Of a DNA stretch of 64,000 nucleotides, positions 47,421 to 56,514 are shown in pieces. Under the pieces are notes generated by a model. It was not told where the DNA came from, did no database searches, and saw only the letters and a program-made list of their open reading frames with translations. The stretch is from the NCBI RefSeq assembly GCF_002836355.1, contig NZ_PJCA01000027.1:62281-126280 (forward strand), read 5' to 3'. The position numbers and the translations under genes are program-made. Within the stretch, counting starts at the first letter, position 1. Every line of letters starts with the position of its first letter. The stretch comes from Moritella sp. Urea-trap-13. GTDB taxonomy: Bacteria > Pseudomonadota > Gammaproteobacteria > Enterobacterales > Moritellaceae.

Positions 47421-47638
47421 ATTCTCTCTCATCCGGACTTAGCCATATCTTATGATATGAACATTACCGTCGGCTCTGGACTAGGCTATGTGGCATAGCG
47501 TTCACCAGATCTGCTGACCCTAAGTGATGACTTTATAAAAAAGACGACTGAGGCGCTCGCGGGCTGAAATAGGTTACGAATAAATCGTAGGCCTGATTAT
47601 TACCGCCGGTGGGGAATTACACCCCGCCCTGAGAATTA
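47421..47638 (-). ncRNA. FMN riboswitch (RFN element)
   Basis: On the minus strand the conserved elements occur in order: GGGCGGGGTGTAATTCCCCA, CCGGCGGTAAT, AGCCCGCGAGCG, GATCTGGTGAACGC, AGAGCCGACGGTAATG and GTCCGGATGAGAGAGAAT. This is the six-helix FMN aptamer. It is about 218 nt, with an extended variable stem (around the TTTTTTATAAAG segment). It ends 113 nt before the ribB ATG. Confidence 0.95.
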
Positions 47639-47819
47639 TATCGTACAGCGGATTATATGATCACTGCCGACAGGGTTATGTTGCCTTGATTTGATAAAAA
47701 TGACAAGTGTTTAGAGAGGTATGTAACTCGGCGTTAAGGTGACGCCAATCACTCTAGGAGCTATAGTTAATTTATAATTAATGTATCGCAGAAAATATTA
47801 GTAAAAATATGAGGTGTGA

Positions 47820-48080
47820 ATGATGAAAACCGTGACAAAAATTTGGATGATGCTCATCGTTATATCAGGTGTGTTGAGCGCTTGTAGTAGTGATCCACAG
47901 GGAACGGATGGTTATTTTGAGGAGCCAATAGACAATAACGATACGCCTTATATATACCCTCATCCGCTGGGGAACTCGAATACCTATTTAGAGATGCGAG
48001 AGGATACTGAGGAATATGTAGAAAGCTACAGTGCGTTTAATTACCCCTATGGTAATTCTGCTACCCACCTTGATGACTAA
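47820..48080 (+). CDS. Small lipoprotein with an internal repeat
   Basis: The 86-residue protein has a signal sequence (MKTVTKIWMMLIVISGVLSAC) with lipobox LSAC, then a short acidic mature part. Two related units are visible: YPHPLGNSNTYLEM and YPYGNSATHLDD, sharing YPxxxGNSxTxL. GAGGTGTGA precedes two in-frame ATGs (47820 and 47823). I do not recognise a family. A structural or envelope-stress role is possible but unsupported. Confidence 0.7.
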   Translation: MMKTVTKIWMMLIVISGVLSACSSDPQGTDGYFEEPIDNNDTPYIYPHPLGNSNTYLEMREDTEEYVESYSAFNYPYGNSATHLDD

Positions 48081-48185
48081 CTTACTGCAATAATAACTTA
48101 TCAATGTGCTTTGTGTTATTGCTGCCGCACATTGATAAGGGGTGTTGTAACACTATTTATAAAACTATTTATAAAATGAGGAGAA

Positions 48186-48527
48186 CTAACCGCCAGCGAG
48201 TTTAACGGTATAACCTTTTTTCTCTAAAAATTCTTTCGCCATCTCACGTTGGTCGCCTTGGATCTCGATGATGAAGTCTTTAACGCTACCACCCACACCA
48301 CTTTTCTTTTTTAATTCTTTAGCCAGTGCTTTTAATTCTTTTTCGGGTAAGTCGATACCGCTAATTGTCGTCGCGCCTTTACCTTTACGGCCTTTAGTTT
48401 CACGGCGAATACGCACAATACCGTCACCTTCTGGTGCCGCTTCAATTTGTTTTTCTTCTTTAATACGGCCAGTTTCAGTCGAGAAAACCATGCGGATATT
48501 GTCATCAAAATGCATATTAGTACTCAT
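48186..48527 (-). CDS. yciH: SUI1/eIF1-like translation factor YciH
   Basis: This single SUI1-domain protein (113 aa) is thought to influence start-codon fidelity, like eIF1. It matches E. coli YciH through STETGRIKE, GDGIVRIRRETKGRKGKGATTISGIDL, ELKKKSGVGGSVKD and IEIQGDQREMAKEFLEKKGY, ending KLAGG. The short N-terminal extension MSTNMHFDDN is variable in the family. Monocistronic. Confidence 0.94.
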   Translation of the reverse strand: MSTNMHFDDNIRMVFSTETGRIKEEKQIEAAPEGDGIVRIRRETKGRKGKGATTISGIDLPEKELKALAKELKKKSGVGGSVKDFIIEIQGDQREMAKEFLEKKGYTVKLAGG

Positions 48528-48658
48528 TAACAGTCAATAAAGGGATTGTTCAGCAAGGCTGAATACAGCGGATTATACCAAATAAAAGCAACAATGATAA
48601 CTAAGATGGAGAAGAGGAACCCAAACGAGCTGACGGCGCTTGGGTCTGTATCGGCTAA

Positions 48659-49882
48659 CTAAGCGTCATGCTCATTAATGATATAGCTCAGCAGGCCACC
48701 TTCTAATAATGATTTACGTACTAACGCGACACCCGCCATTGATGGTTCATTTTGAAACTCGGCTTCACTGATGATCAGGTTTGGTACAAAACTGCCTAAA
48801 GCGTGTTGTTGCACACTGTGTTCAATCATCGGGAAAATTAAATTCTTAGCGGCTACGATCTCGCCTTTGATCAACACTTTTTGAGGATTAAATAAGTTAA
48901 CAATAATGGCGATTGCTTGACCGAGTAACTTACTCACTCGTTGCAATACCTGTACGGCTAATTCATCGCCACTATTCGCGGCATTACAAATGGCTTCGAT
49001 AGTTAAGGCTTCGAGTGTCAGCGATGTTTCGTGGCCTTGTTTAATCAACCCTGTGACCTGTTTCAGAATCGCTTCATTAGAGGCGATGGTTTCTAAGCAA
49101 CCATGACTGCCACAGTGACAAGGTAAGCCGAGCGGATCAATACGGATATGACCGATTTCACCGACTTGGTTATTGTAGTTAGTAAAAATTTTACCGTTAT
49201 TAATAATGCCAGAACCGACACCGTCATGCACCGACAGTAATACACTGTCTTCGCAGTCTTGCGCGGCACCAAAATATAGCTCCGCCAATGATAACGACTG
49301 AGTATGGTTGGCAATAAAAGCGGGCACATTAAACGCTTTAGTGAGCATTTTTCCGAGTGGAATATCTTTTAAATTGTGTTTTGGTAGATACACTATGGTA
49401 CCTGATTCACGGTCGATCAAGCCGGGAGAGGTCACCGCAATGGCGATCAGACTTTGTGTGTCAGGTTTAAGGTTTACGTTAATGAAATCGGCTATTTGCG
49501 CTAATAAAAACGGTATCACATCGTTGTTAGGGGCAGTATTTAAAGCAACGTTATAATCAACCAGCTTCGTTCCTGCAATATCATGCAAGGCGATAGTTAA
49601 ATTATTACGACCGAGTTTACAGCTAAGAAAGACAAATGGTTCGGTCTCACAAGTTAGCGATATGGCTGGTCGACCACCAGTTGAGGCTTGTTGTGCAACT
49701 TCTTTAATCAACCCCGCCGCCATTAATTGACGTGTCATCTTAGTAATACTTGCAGGCGCTAGCTCGCTAAGTTTTGCTAAATCAACGCGTGAAATTTGCT
49801 TCTGTTCATCGATAAGGCGATAAACAGAAGCCGTATTGACTTGTTTAATAAATTCAATATTGGCGACTGGGCTATGTTTCAT
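48659..49882 (-). CDS. nagC: ROK-family repressor NagC
   Basis: It represses amino sugar genes and is induced by GlcNAc 6-phosphate. The N-terminal winged helix is at residues of about 15-75 (VYRLIDEQKQISRVDLAKLSELAPASITKMTR). The ROK domain has the zinc signature CHCGSHGCLETIASNEA and VLLSVHDGVGSGIINNG. Length is 407 aa, like E. coli NagC. It starts 2 nt after the nagA stop (TAATTATG), so it is co-transcribed in nagBAC and autoregulated, as in the known system. Confidence 0.94.
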   Translation of the reverse strand: MKHSPVANIEFIKQVNTASVYRLIDEQKQISRVDLAKLSELAPASITKMTRQLMAAGLIKEVAQQASTGGRPAISLTCETEPFVFLSCKLGRNNLTIALHDIAGTKLVDYNVALNTAPNNDVIPFLLAQIADFINVNLKPDTQSLIAIAVTSPGLIDRESGTIVYLPKHNLKDIPLGKMLTKAFNVPAFIANHTQSLSLAELYFGAAQDCEDSVLLSVHDGVGSGIINNGKIFTNYNNQVGEIGHIRIDPLGLPCHCGSHGCLETIASNEAILKQVTGLIKQGHETSLTLEALTIEAICNAANSGDELAVQVLQRVSKLLGQAIAIIVNLFNPQKVLIKGEIVAAKNLIFPMIEHSVQQHALGSFVPNLIISEAEFQNEPSMAGVALVRKSLLEGGLLSYIINEHDA

Positions 49883-49884
49883 AA

Positions 49885-51021
49885 TTAGAAGCTTTTCACT
49901 TGTCCGTTGACGATCGTTTTGATAACAGTGAAGTCCGCATCAAAGGCTGTTAAATTCGCAACTTTGCCTTTAGCAATGCTACCAAGTTTATCGTCCACAC
50001 CAATTGCTTTTGCAGGGTATAGATTTGCCATGCGCAGTGTTTCGTCTAGCGGTAAGCCAACGTGTTTCACTGTATTTTCAACTGCTTCGATCATAGTTAA
50101 TGCTGAGCCGCCTAGTGTACCATCGGCACCAACACATTTACCATCACGATAGAACACTTCTGTGCCTACGAAGTCAAAAGACTCGATGTTAGCACCGGCT
50201 GGCGCGACAGCATCAGTCACTAAGACTAATTTTTCGCCCATCAGCTTGTGGCTCATACGTACATTGGCGTAATCGACATGGTGACCATCAACAATAATAC
50301 CGGCGTAAACGTCGTTATGATCGTAAATCGCGCCAACTACACCAGGGTCGCGACCGGTAATCGAAGTCATCGCGTTAAATAGGTGAGTCGCAAAACGAGC
50401 GCCAGCATCAAAACCTTGCATGCATTCGGTATAAGTTGCATTAGTGTGGCCAACGGATACCAATACGTCTGCTGCGGTTAATTGGGCAATATGTGCCGCG
50501 TCAGTATGTTCAGGTGCTAAAGTTACTTTACAAATTACGGCACTGTTGGCACAGATATGGTCGATCATCGCCTGCTCACTACGACGAATCAGGTCAATGC
50601 TATGAATGCCTTTTTTCGCAGTAGACAGGTAAGGACCTTCTAAATGTAAACCCAATGCTTGGTTACTGTGCTTGTCTAAATAAGCCGCCATGGTATCGAT
50701 AGCTGACTTCATTGCATCATCGGTCGCGGTGATCAATGTTGGTAAGTAACTAGTGCAACCAAAGCGTTCATTGGTTTTTTGCATGATTTCAAGGGTGTTA
50801 ATACTAATATCAGTATTAAATAATACCCCACCACAACCATTCAGTTGTAAATCAATAAAACCAGCCGTTAAGTTTGCGCCTGCAAGATCAATCTTGGTGA
50901 TCTCAGTAGGGCAGTCAGCAACAGGCACTAGGTCATGAATGAATTCACCATCGACAATTACACAGTGCTCAGTTAACACTCTGTCGTTTGTGTAGATAGT
51001 ACAATTAGTGAGAGCATACAT
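49885..51021 (-). CDS. nagA: N-acetylglucosamine-6-phosphate deacetylase
   Basis: It hydrolyses GlcNAc 6-phosphate to glucosamine 6-phosphate and acetate. Amidohydrolase-fold metal and substrate residues are present: [67 protein letters not shown] and [10 protein letters not shown]. Length is 378 aa. It follows nagB by 4 nt. Confidence 0.97.
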   Translation of the reverse strand: MYALTNCTIYTNDRVLTEHCVIVDGEFIHDLVPVADCPTEITKIDLAGANLTAGFIDLQLNGCGGVLFNTDISINTLEIMQKTNERFGCTSYLPTLITATDDAMKSAIDTMAAYLDKHSNQALGLHLEGPYLSTAKKGIHSIDLIRRSEQAMIDHICANSAVICKVTLAPEHTDAAHIAQLTAADVLVSVGHTNATYTECMQGFDAGARFATHLFNAMTSITGRDPGVVGAIYDHNDVYAGIIVDGHHVDYANVRMSHKLMGEKLVLVTDAVAPAGANIESFDFVGTEVFYRDGKCVGADGTLGGSALTMIEAVENTVKHVGLPLDETLRMANLYPAKAIGVDDKLGSIAKGKVANLTAFDADFTVIKTIVNGQVKSF

Positions 51022-51025
51022 AGAC

Positions 51026-51835
51026 TTACTCCGCGATAAAGCTTTGAATGTTCTGCGCTTCTAGCTGTTTGAAGTAGCGTACAGTTTTAACTTTTAATTC
51101 CATCGTTGCTGGTTCGTCGCAAGCAATGATTGATTTGGCGTGTAGTTGTAGTGCAGAGATAGTCCAAAGGTGGTTTACGCTGCCTTCAACTGCCGCTTCA
51201 AGGGCTAATGCCTTGTTGTGGCCTGTGATCAGTACTAAAATTTCTTTTGAATCTAATAGTGTCCCAACACCAACAGTCAGTGCTAGTTTTGGCACTTGGT
51301 TAATGTCGTTGTCGAAGAAGCGTGAGTTAACGATACGCGTATCTTCTGTTAGTGTTTTAATTCGTGTGCGTGAAGCCAGAGATGATGCTGGTTCGTTAAA
51401 TGCGATATGACCATCAACACCGACGCCACCCATAAAGAGGCTGATTTGACCGTAGCTTTTGATTTTATCTTCATAACGCTGACATTCAGCTTCTAAATCT
51501 TCAGCTTGACCATTTAGTAGGTTGATGTTGTCTGCTTGAATATCGATGTGATTGAAAAAGTTACTGTGCATAAATGTGTAGTAGCTTTCTGGGTGATGCT
51601 TGTCGATGCCAACATATTCGTCCATATTAAACGTAACTACGTGCTTGAAGCTAACGTCACCAGCTTGGTGTAATTTGACTAACTCTTTATATGTAGTAAG
51701 TGGAGTACCGCCAGTTGGTAGGCCTAAAACAAACGGCTTATCTGCAGTCGGATTAAACGCGTTAATTTTATTAACGATGTAAGCTGCGCTCCAGCGACCG
51801 ACTTGAGCTGGGGTATTCAAAGGAATTAATCTCAT
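51026..51835 (-). CDS. nagB: Glucosamine-6-phosphate deaminase
   Basis: It converts glucosamine 6-phosphate to fructose 6-phosphate and ammonia. Conserved blocks are [56 protein letters not shown] and [26 protein letters not shown]. The loop before the active-site His reads [11 protein letters not shown], with Val where E. coli has Asn. Length is 269 aa. It is the first gene of nagBAC, divergent from nagE across 292 bp. Confidence 0.96.
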   Translation of the reverse strand: MRLIPLNTPAQVGRWSAAYIVNKINAFNPTADKPFVLGLPTGGTPLTTYKELVKLHQAGDVSFKHVVTFNMDEYVGIDKHHPESYYTFMHSNFFNHIDIQADNINLLNGQAEDLEAECQRYEDKIKSYGQISLFMGGVGVDGHIAFNEPASSLASRTRIKTLTEDTRIVNSRFFDNDINQVPKLALTVGVGTLLDSKEILVLITGHNKALALEAAVEGSVNHLWTISALQLHAKSIIACDEPATMELKVKTVRYFKQLEAQNIQSFIAE

Positions 51836-52127
51836 GCGATACTCTCTATAGTTTTTTAATGATAATTGATACTTTTTTTTAATTGTAAATTAAGTTTTAG
51901 GATCCAGCCATCAAAACTTGTCTTTTTATGCTCAAATGGTTGAATCAGATCACAATGCAGGGAATTAAAGGCGAATTTGGTTTGTCATTAGTGCCTTCTT
52001 ACTTTACATTACGAAATAAGTTATGAAGTAAGTACGAAGTCTGTTCTTGTAATGGTATTGCTACAGTTTCATAACAAGAACAAAACATTTAATTGGATTT
52101 TAAACTTAAGATAAGGATGATGGCTGT
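51836..52127. promoter_or_regulatory. Divergent nagB/nagE control region
   Basis: Seen here: a palindrome TTAATT-GTA-AATTAA (51879-51893), close to nagB and a candidate NagC-type site; a CRP-like site TTGA-N6-TCACA (51940-51954) with one perfect half; and a 9-bp inverted repeat TGTTCTTGT / ACAAGAACA (52042-52082) in the nagE leader. In E. coli NagC loops between such divergent promoters. The individual assignments are inference. Confidence 0.45.
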
Positions 52128-53582
52128 ATGTTTAGCTATTTGCAAAAAATTGGTCGTGCACTAATGGTTCCAGTGGCAGTTTTACCTGCTGCTGCTGTAT
52201 TAATGGGTATTGGTTATTGGATTGATCCAGTCGCATGGGGTGGTGAAAGCATGCTTGCAGCATTCTTCATCAAATCTGGTGCTGCAATCATTGATAATAT
52301 GTCTCTGCTATTTGCTGTCGGTGTTGCTTACGGTATGTCAAAAGACAAAGACGGCTCAGCCGCGCTTGCTGGTCTTGTTGGCTTCCTAGTTGTGACAACG
52401 CTACTTTCACCGGGTGCAGTTGCTGCTATCCAAGGTGTTGGCGCTGACCAAGTTTCTGCAGCCTTCGGTAAAATCAACAACCAATTCGTTGGTATCCTAG
52501 TTGGTGTTATCTCTGCTGAACTTTACAACCGCTTCAGTGAAGTTGAGTTGCCTAAAGCACTTACCTTCTTCAGTGGTCGTCGCCTTGTTCCTATCGTAAC
52601 GTCTTTCGTCATGATGGGCGTATCATTTGTACTTATGTACATCTGGCCAATGATTTTTGATGGTCTAGTAACTTTCGGTACTAGCATTAAAGATATGGGC
52701 CCTACAGGCGCTGGTATCTACGCATTCTTTAACCGTATGCTTATCCCTGTTGGTCTTCACCATGCACTTAACTCAGTGTTCTGGTTTGACGTTGCTGGTA
52801 TTAACGATATTCCTAACTTCCTTGGTGGCGCACAATCACTAGAAAACGGCAGCGCAACTGTTGGTGTTACTGGTATGTACCAAGCTGGTTTCTTCCCAAT
52901 CATGATGTTTGGTCTATTAGGTGCAGCGTTAGCGTTCATCCATACTGCTAAACCTGAAAACAAAGCTAAAGTAACATCTATCATGATGGCTGCTGGTTTC
53001 GCAACATTCTTCACCGGTGTTACAGAACCACTAGAATTCTCATTCATGTTTGTTGCGCCAGTACTATTCGTATTACATGCATTCTTAACGGGTGTATCTG
53101 TATTCATCGCGGCTTCAATGCATTGGATTGCAGGCTTCGGTTTCAGTGCTGGTCTAGTTGATTTAGTATTATCTTCACGTAATCCACTTGCAACACAGTG
53201 GTACATGCTACTAGTTCAAGGTGCTGTATTCTTCGTAATCTACTACGCTTCATTCCGCGCTATCATCGTTAAGTTTGACCTTAAAACTCCAGGTCGTGAA
53301 GACGCTGGTGAAGAAGCTGCAGCTCCGGCTAAAGCGGGTAAAGCTTCACACGCTGAAGTTGCTGCTAAAGTTTTCGAACTTGTTGGTGGTAAAGACAACT
53401 TAGTACACGTCGATAACTGTGCGACACGTTTACGTCTTGATGTTAAAGATTCTGCACTAGTAAATGACGCTGAACTTAAGCGCCACGTACCAGGTGTAAT
53501 CAAGCCAAGTAAAACTGCTGTTCAAGTAGTGATTGGTCCACAAGTTGAATTCGTTGCTAACGCACTTAAAAAACTTGTTTAA
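52128..53582 (+). CDS. nagE: N-acetylglucosamine PTS permease, EIICB
   Basis: This inner-membrane PTS transporter phosphorylates GlcNAc during import. Residues 1-370 are EIIC of the glucose superfamily (GRALMVPVAVLPAAAVLMGIGY, VAYGMSKDKDGSAALAGLVGF, IPVGLHHALNSVFWFDVAG, TGVTEPLEFSFMFVAP). An Ala/Gly/Glu linker follows. EIIB covers about 405-484, with the phospho-accepting Cys431 in VDNCATRLRLDV. Unlike E. coli NagE (648 aa) there is no C-terminal EIIA, so an EIIA must come in trans, for example Crr. It is divergent from nagBAC and ends at a strong terminator. Confidence 0.95.
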   Translation: MFSYLQKIGRALMVPVAVLPAAAVLMGIGYWIDPVAWGGESMLAAFFIKSGAAIIDNMSLLFAVGVAYGMSKDKDGSAALAGLVGFLVVTTLLSPGAVAAIQGVGADQVSAAFGKINNQFVGILVGVISAELYNRFSEVELPKALTFFSGRRLVPIVTSFVMMGVSFVLMYIWPMIFDGLVTFGTSIKDMGPTGAGIYAFFNRMLIPVGLHHALNSVFWFDVAGINDIPNFLGGAQSLENGSATVGVTGMYQAGFFPIMMFGLLGAALAFIHTAKPENKAKVTSIMMAAGFATFFTGVTEPLEFSFMFVAPVLFVLHAFLTGVSVFIAASMHWIAGFGFSAGLVDLVLSSRNPLATQWYMLLVQGAVFFVIYYASFRAIIVKFDLKTPGREDAGEEAAAPAKAGKASHAEVAAKVFELVGGKDNLVHVDNCATRLRLDVKDSALVNDAELKRHVPGVIKPSKTAVQVVIGPQVEFVANALKKLV

Positions 53583-53628
53583 TATCCTTACCGTGAGGTT
53601 AGCTACTGGGTAGTTAACCTCTAGGTAC

Positions 53629-53663
53629 AAAAAGGGCGATGCAGTTAATGCATCGCCCTTTTT
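53629..53663 (+). terminator. Terminator of nagE
   Basis: AAAAAGGGCGATGCA pairs with TGCATCGCCCTTTTT around a GTTAA loop, followed by more T's. Confidence 0.92.
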
Positions 53664-53786
53664 TTATAAGTATTTTAGTGGAATAACTGGATGTCATAAC
53701 AAGAACTAATAGGTATGACCTTACACTCCCTTACATATTTGGCGTGTACACTGATGTCGTTACGTTATATATTTCAATTCACCTTG

Positions 53787-53800
53787 TTGATCTAGATCAA
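53787..53800 (+). promoter_or_regulatory. Perfect FNR box upstream of tpx
   Basis: TTGATCTAGATCAA exactly fits the FNR/ANR consensus TTGAT-N4-ATCAA. A -10-like TAGTAT at 53824-53829 places the likely transcription start near 53836, putting the box centre at about -41.5, the activating class II position. Confidence 0.7.
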
Positions 53801-53852
53801 TTTCGTGAGCGGTTTTAAATTAATAGTATTCATTCAATAAACGGATAACAAT

Positions 53853-54350
53853 ATGACTCAAGTTACTTTTCAAGGCGACGCAGTAAACATTTCAGGCACA
53901 ATCCCAGCGGTTGGTTCATTAGCTCCTGCATTCTCATTAACAGCTGGAGACTTGTCTGATTTAACGCTTACTGGTTTACAAGGTAAGAAAGTTGTACTTA
54001 ACATTTTCCCAAGTATCGATACGCCTGTATGTGCTGCTGGTGTACGCGCTTTCAATGAAGCTGCTGCAACGCTAGAAAATACTGTTGTAGTATGTGTTTC
54101 TGCGGATCTACCTTTTGCGACAGGTCGTTTCTGTGAAGTTGAAGGTATTGCTAATGTGCAACATGCATCAACATTCCGCAGCCCTGAATTTGCAGAAGCG
54201 TATGGTGTTGCGATCCCTGATGGCGCATTACGTGGTTTAACAACACGTGCTGTTGTATGTATCAATGCTGAAGGTGTTGTTACACATAGCGAATTAGTAG
54301 CTGAAATCACAGACGAAGCTAACTATGAATTAGCGCTTAAAGCACTATAA
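53853..54350 (+). CDS. tpx: Thiol peroxidase, atypical 2-Cys peroxiredoxin
   Basis: It reduces hydroperoxides (especially lipid ones) with thioredoxin. The peroxidatic Cys60 lies in FPSIDTPVCAAGVRAFNEAA, and the resolving Cys94 in PFATGRFCEVEG. Also typical are GDLSDLTLTGLQGKKVVLN and FAEAYGVAIPDGALRGLTTRAV. Length is 165 aa. It is monocistronic with its own terminator, and the upstream FNR box suggests oxygen-linked control. Confidence 0.96.
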   Translation: MTQVTFQGDAVNISGTIPAVGSLAPAFSLTAGDLSDLTLTGLQGKKVVLNIFPSIDTPVCAAGVRAFNEAAATLENTVVVCVSADLPFATGRFCEVEGIANVQHASTFRSPEFAEAYGVAIPDGALRGLTTRAVVCINAEGVVTHSELVAEITDEANYELALKAL

Positions 54351-54408
54351 TTAGTCGTTCCGAATAAATAGTGGTTAAACGTTTCAAGCTTAGTTTGGAA
54401 TGATGAAT

Positions 54409-54445
54409 AAAAAATAGCGCTGCAGCATCTGTAGCGCTATTTTTT
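54409..54445 (+). terminator. Terminator between tpx and the recQ-like gene
   Basis: AAAAAATAGCGCT pairs with AGCGCTATTTTTT, with inner CAG/CTG pairing. Runs on both sides suit both convergent genes. Confidence 0.88.
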
Positions 54446-54459
54446 TATCGGGAGTAAAA

Positions 54460-56373
54460 TTATTGCTGGTTGGTTAACAGCGTTAATATTTGCTGATAAG
54501 GGTAGGCTTGCAGCGCGGCAAAGTTACTGATCTTCTTGGCTTTCATCTTCATGAACAAGGGGGTACTGATGCCGCACAAGAAACGCGTGATCAATACGGG
54601 CGTTGGCTGCTTATCGCAAGCACTGATAAATCCTTGGCTAAGCTCCATCACTTGTTGTGCTGATAAGGCGGGCATGGTTGCAGGTAAAGGCAGTTGCGCC
54701 ACACGTCCCTGACAGACAGAGCAAGTGCCACATTGCCCTGGTGCTTTATCATCACCAAAGTAGGTTGATAAGCCTTTACTCAAACATTGCGCACTTTGAA
54801 TATACTGACCAACCGCATGCACACGCTTTATTTCACTTTGTTCTTTATGGGCAAATTGTTTATGCAGGGTTTCGGCTAATTGTTGGCTATCAAAACGCGA
54901 GTTCAATATCTGATATACATCTGTCATCAATTTACTTTCTAGCACTATGTTATTACGTTCATGCAAAAATTCCAGTGCGGTGATCACGCGGCTACGCTGT
55001 TCTTGATAACCTTCGCTCATGCGTTCAAAGTTAACCGTTGCCCAAGTACGTTTTGCTGGTGATGCGTTAAATATCTCTTCAATGAACACGCGTTTTTCAT
55101 CGGTGAACTGATTCAGTATTTGCGCCGGATCTTTTAAGAACTTAAAGCGGTACTCCGCGAAATAAGAATACAGTGGCTTGATGATGCCCTGCATTTCTAA
55201 ATACACTAATAAGGTTTTTAACGGTGCTTGACGCAAGTTACTGCCCATAGATAGCCCGTATAAAGTATGTTCCCATTCAGTACCAGCAGATTGGATCTCG
55301 CTAAGTACTGCTTCAATACCATTGAGCTCTGGGGTATCACCATAGACAAAGTTCTCTAGGATACTTTGGTTATCTAAATTGGCTAATACCAGACATTGTG
55401 AATCACTGCCGTCACGGCCTGCACGACCAATTTCTTGGCTGTAGTTTTCGATTGATTTCGGTAAATCAAAATGCACCACGTTGCGGATGTTACTTTTATC
55501 AATGCCCATACCAAAAGCGATAGTGGCAACAATACAATCGATGCCATTACGCATAAATTTTTGCTGCACTTCTTCACGTATATCGGTTGGCATACCCGCA
55601 TGATAGGCCACCGCTTCAATACCTGATTGTTGCAAGGCACTGGCTAGCTCTTCGGCGGTTCTTTGTAAGGTGACATAGACAATTGATGCTTGCCCTGATT
55701 TCTTACCTAACCAGCGAGTTAGTGCATGCAGCTTTTTATCTTGGGCAATCGGATGCATTAACAAACTAAGATTGGCACGATAGAAACCGGTTTTGATTAT
55801 ATTGTTCGGGGCGATATTAAACTTGGTTTCCATGTCTTTAATAACCGATGGTGTTGCTGTTGCGGTTAATAACAAGGCTTGCTTAATATTCAGCTCTTTT
55901 TGATATTGCGGTAGTTTCAGATAATCGGGGCGAAAGTTATGACCCCATTCTGAAATACAATGCGCTTCATCGACCACTAATAATGAAATGGGTACTTGTT
56001 TGATGAATTTACGAAAGCGTTCATTCTTCAAGCGTTCAACCGAGATCATTAAGATCTTTACTTCGCCTTCACGCACTTTCGACATGGTATCGCGGACTTC
56101 ATCGACGGACATGCTTGAGTCAATTTTAGCTGCGGCGATATTATGCTTTTTTAAAAACAATAATTGGTCTTGGATCAAGGCCAGTAACGGTGAGATAACC
56201 AAGGTTAAATGTGGCAGATGTAACGCCGATACTTGATAGCATAATGATTTACCAGAGCCTGTTGGGAAAATCGCTGCACTTGAACTGCCACTGACAATAT
56301 TTTTAATTACAGCTTCTTGGCCTTCTCTAAATTGATCGTAGCCAAAGTAGTGTTGTAACGTTTGGTGCAGCAT
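54460..56373 (-). CDS. RecQ-family ATP-dependent DNA helicase
   Basis: This is a 3'-5' superfamily 2 helicase. Motif 0 is FGYDQFREGQ, Walker A is FPTGSGKSLCYQ, the DEAH box is VVDEAHCISEWGHNFRPDY, motif III is LLTATATPSV, motif V is CIVATIAFGMGIDKSNIR and motif VI is YSQEIGRAGRDG. A Cys cluster (CGTCSVCQ) near residue 560 suggests a zinc site. Length is 637 aa. The C-terminal third is divergent and no HRDC domain is evident, so it may be a RecQ paralogue and not the main RecQ. It is monocistronic. Confidence 0.9.
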   Translation of the reverse strand: MLHQTLQHYFGYDQFREGQEAVIKNIVSGSSSAAIFPTGSGKSLCYQVSALHLPHLTLVISPLLALIQDQLLFLKKHNIAAAKIDSSMSVDEVRDTMSKVREGEVKILMISVERLKNERFRKFIKQVPISLLVVDEAHCISEWGHNFRPDYLKLPQYQKELNIKQALLLTATATPSVIKDMETKFNIAPNNIIKTGFYRANLSLLMHPIAQDKKLHALTRWLGKKSGQASIVYVTLQRTAEELASALQQSGIEAVAYHAGMPTDIREEVQQKFMRNGIDCIVATIAFGMGIDKSNIRNVVHFDLPKSIENYSQEIGRAGRDGSDSQCLVLANLDNQSILENFVYGDTPELNGIEAVLSEIQSAGTEWEHTLYGLSMGSNLRQAPLKTLLVYLEMQGIIKPLYSYFAEYRFKFLKDPAQILNQFTDEKRVFIEEIFNASPAKRTWATVNFERMSEGYQEQRSRVITALEFLHERNNIVLESKLMTDVYQILNSRFDSQQLAETLHKQFAHKEQSEIKRVHAVGQYIQSAQCLSKGLSTYFGDDKAPGQCGTCSVCQGRVAQLPLPATMPALSAQQVMELSQGFISACDKQPTPVLITRFLCGISTPLFMKMKAKKISNFAALQAYPYQQILTLLTNQQ

Positions 56374-56514
56374 ATCTGTATCTCGTATTATGAAAGCAAA
56401 GGGCGATTGAGCAGGGGAGTATATAGTTTTTTGTTAAAAAAGTGATCCCGTTTATGCAGATAAACACACGGTAGTGCTATATTTTTAACAGACAATCACG
56501 ATATTACAGGATGT

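Noticed and set aside
53870-54310. 146-codon open frame antisense to tpx
   Set aside because: Fully inside tpx, composition typical of a reversed coding strand, no family similarity.
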